From Bradyrhizobium sp. (GTDB lineage Bacteria > Pseudomonadota > Alphaproteobacteria > Rhizobiales > Xanthobacteraceae), in contig JACDAG010000451.1 in the NCBI GenBank assembly GCA_013695565.1, positions 1-7,224 of the forward strand: DNA of 7,224 nt, given 5' to 3'. This document shows, in pieces, positions 6,025 to 7,224 of the stretch (positions within the stretch are counted from its first letter, which is position 1; every line of letters starts with the position of its first letter). The position numbers and the translations under genes are program-made. The notes beneath the pieces were generated by a model. The model ran no database searches, had not been told where the DNA came from, and was given only the letters and a program-made list of their open reading frames with translations.

Positions 6025-7008
6025 CTACTCCATTGGATAGGGCCCGTCCCGGAAAACCCGGTCTTGATAGCCCTTGCTGCCCACCTCACGCGCGAGCGGG
6101 CTGCGGATGTTGTCATCGGTCCGAAGCCGCGTCAGCAGGGCGCGGAAATCATGGCGCGGTCGCCAGCCGAGCCCGGCGCGCGCGCTGTCGTTGACGTAAA
6201 CCCGGTCGATGCCGGAAACGATCGTCCAGCCGCGTCGTGCATATTCCGCCTCAAAGTCCGGCACATAGCGGCGCAGCACCCCTGGCACGTCGCTGCGCAA
6301 TTGCAAGACGTCATCGCGCGAGAACGGCGTGGTGGCGCTGATGATGTATTTCGCGAAACCTGCCGACGGCGCGTGGCTGATCGCCAGCAGATGGGCGCTG
6401 ACCACGTCCTCGATATCGACGCGGCGATGGAGAAACTCGTTGGCCTTGACGTTGGCGTCGGCATAGCCGTCGCGGATGACATGATTGTCGTCCTCCTCGG
6501 GGAAGAAGCGCGAGGTGCGCAAGACGACTGCACGGAGTGAATGGTTGCGCGCAAACAGCTGGCACAAATCCTCGGCGGCCGCCTTGGTGACGCCGTAGAT
6601 GTTCTTGGGCACCGGGATGATTTCCTCCGTCACCCAGGCCGCCGGTTCGCCCGGCGGCGGTATCAGCGCGTCGCCGAACACGCTGGTGGTGCTGGTGTAG
6701 ACGAACGCCGCGACCCCGGCCGCGGCAGCTTCTTCCAGCAGATTGAGCGTGCCCGTGACGTTGACGTCGACAAAGTCCTGGCGGCTGTGGGTGGCCACAT
6801 GCGGCTTGTGCAGCGTCGCGGCGTGCAGCACGGACGTGACGCCCCTCATGCATTGCCGAACAAAGCCGCGGTCGGTGATCGAGCCCGCAAGCTGCGTGAA
6901 CGCACCGGGACGAACGTCGATGCCGAGGACTTCGCGGCGCTCAGCCCGCAGGGTACGGACCAGGGCCTCGCCGAGATGGCCGGAACTGCCGGTCACCAGA
7001 GTAGTCAC
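6025..7008 (-). CDS. NAD-dependent epimerase/dehydratase (extended SDR)
   Basis: A 327-residue cytosolic extended short-chain dehydrogenase/reductase. The Rossmann dinucleotide motif is TGSSGHLG (residues 6-13), ending strand 1, and D31 in GIDVRPG at the end of strand 2 favours NAD over NADP. LHAATLHKP (61-69) is the usual strand-4 segment. YTSTTSVFG (104-112) supplies the catalytic Ser/Thr, and YGVTK (138-142) supplies Y138 and K142, so the active site is complete. RTSRFFP (164-170) and the VDIEDVVSAHLLAI segment (197-210) are typical of UDP-sugar epimerase relatives. Such enzymes act on nucleotide sugars or related carbonyl substrates; the substrate here is not determinable. The start is GTG at 7008, directly before the first beta strand, with AAAGG about 9 nt upstream. 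It follows the partial gene at the window edge by 39 nt, probably in one operon, and is convergent with the M20 gene. Confidence 0.92.
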   Translation of the reverse strand: MTTLVTGSSGHLGEALVRTLRAERREVLGIDVRPGAFTQLAGSITDRGFVRQCMRGVTSVLHAATLHKPHVATHSRQDFVDVNVTGTLNLLEEAAAAGVAAFVYTSTTSVFGDALIPPPGEPAAWVTEEIIPVPKNIYGVTKAAAEDLCQLFARNHSLRAVVLRTSRFFPEEDDNHVIRDGYADANVKANEFLHRRVDIEDVVSAHLLAISHAPSAGFAKYIISATTPFSRDDVLQLRSDVPGVLRRYVPDFEAEYARRGWTIVSGIDRVYVNDSARAGLGWRPRHDFRALLTRLRTDDNIRSPLAREVGSKGYQDRVFRDGPYPME

Positions 7009-7047
7009 GTCGCTGAACCTTTCGCACTGTTTGCCCGCCTGCGGGCG

Positions 7048-7224
7048 TCAGGTCCGGAAACTCGGATCGAGCCGATCGAGTTTGCGCAACAGCGGCGGCC
7101 ACACCAAATTGGTCGAGCGCATTTCCGCGCGGTCGGGATTGCTGAATAATTGCGCGTTCTTGTCGACCACATCGGCTTCGACCGGATAGGCGGTGGGACC
7201 GAGCATGCGGGTGCGCACCTGCAT
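7048..7224 (-). CDS. C-terminal part of an unrecognised protein (runs off the window)
   Basis: An open frame reads leftward from the window edge to a TGA at 7048-7050 and encodes 58 residues with coding-like third-position GC. It starts at the edge with MQVRTRMLGPTAYPVEADVV, continues DKNAQLFSNPDRAEMRSTNL and ends VWPPLLRKLDRLDPSFRT. The first base triplet in view is an ATG, but whether this is the true start cannot be told because the window stops there; a truncated longer protein is more likely. It has no membrane segment and no motif I recognise. The gap to the epimerase GTG is only 39 nt, suggesting one transcript and perhaps a related task. Confidence 0.55.
   Translation of the reverse strand: MQVRTRMLGPTAYPVEADVVDKNAQLFSNPDRAEMRSTNLVWPPLLRKLDRLDPSFRT

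Noticed and set aside
7033..7046. GCCCGC-CT-GCGGGC hairpin just after the stop of the edge gene
   Set aside because: The stem is short with almost no loop and there is no T-tract; it is more likely chance in GC-rich DNA than a terminator, and the 39-nt gap suggests read-through.

Overview
The window is a high-GC stretch of bacterial chromosome, most likely from Bradyrhizobium or a close relative in the Nitrobacteraceae (Bradyrhizobiaceae). The grounds are strong GC3 bias with long antisense shadow frames, GTG starts, a DUF4332/DUF2267-like small-gene pair, and two palindromic intergenic repeats of the kind I recall as abundant in Bradyrhizobium genomes. The taxon is an inference from recall and was not searched.

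Layout. (1) 37-853, minus strand: two small genes reading leftward, a DUF2267-like protein followed by a DUF4332 double helix-hairpin-helix protein. (2) 854-1195: a divergent intergenic region with two adjacent short inverted repeats and a sigma70-like promoter candidate for the next gene. (3) 1196-2821, plus: a HerA-like / DUF853 (YjgR-type) P-loop ATPase. (4) 2822-2998: a gap filled by an inverted-repeat element, flanked by a 21-nt imperfect direct repeat. (5) 2999-5745, plus: a polytopic GT87/DUF2029 glycosyltransferase-like membrane protein, overlapping by one base (TGATG) an M20 metallopeptidase with a complete di-metal site. (6) 5746-6024: a 132-nt nested palindrome of a second repeat family, then a symmetrical hairpin terminator that can serve both convergent transcripts. 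(7) 6025-7008, minus: an extended SDR (NAD-dependent epimerase/dehydratase). (8) 7048-7224, minus: the C-terminal end of an unrecognised gene, 39 nt upstream of the epimerase and probably co-transcribed with it.

How the genes relate. The only firm functional coupling is positional: the GT87 and M20 genes should be translationally coupled, although their activities (envelope sugar transfer and cytosolic peptide hydrolysis) have no obvious shared pathway. The HerA-like ATPase has no nurA partner in view. I see no defence island, CRISPR array, transposase, tRNA or rRNA. I do not see a clear new system; the more interesting material is the repeat structure and the regulatory DNA between genes.
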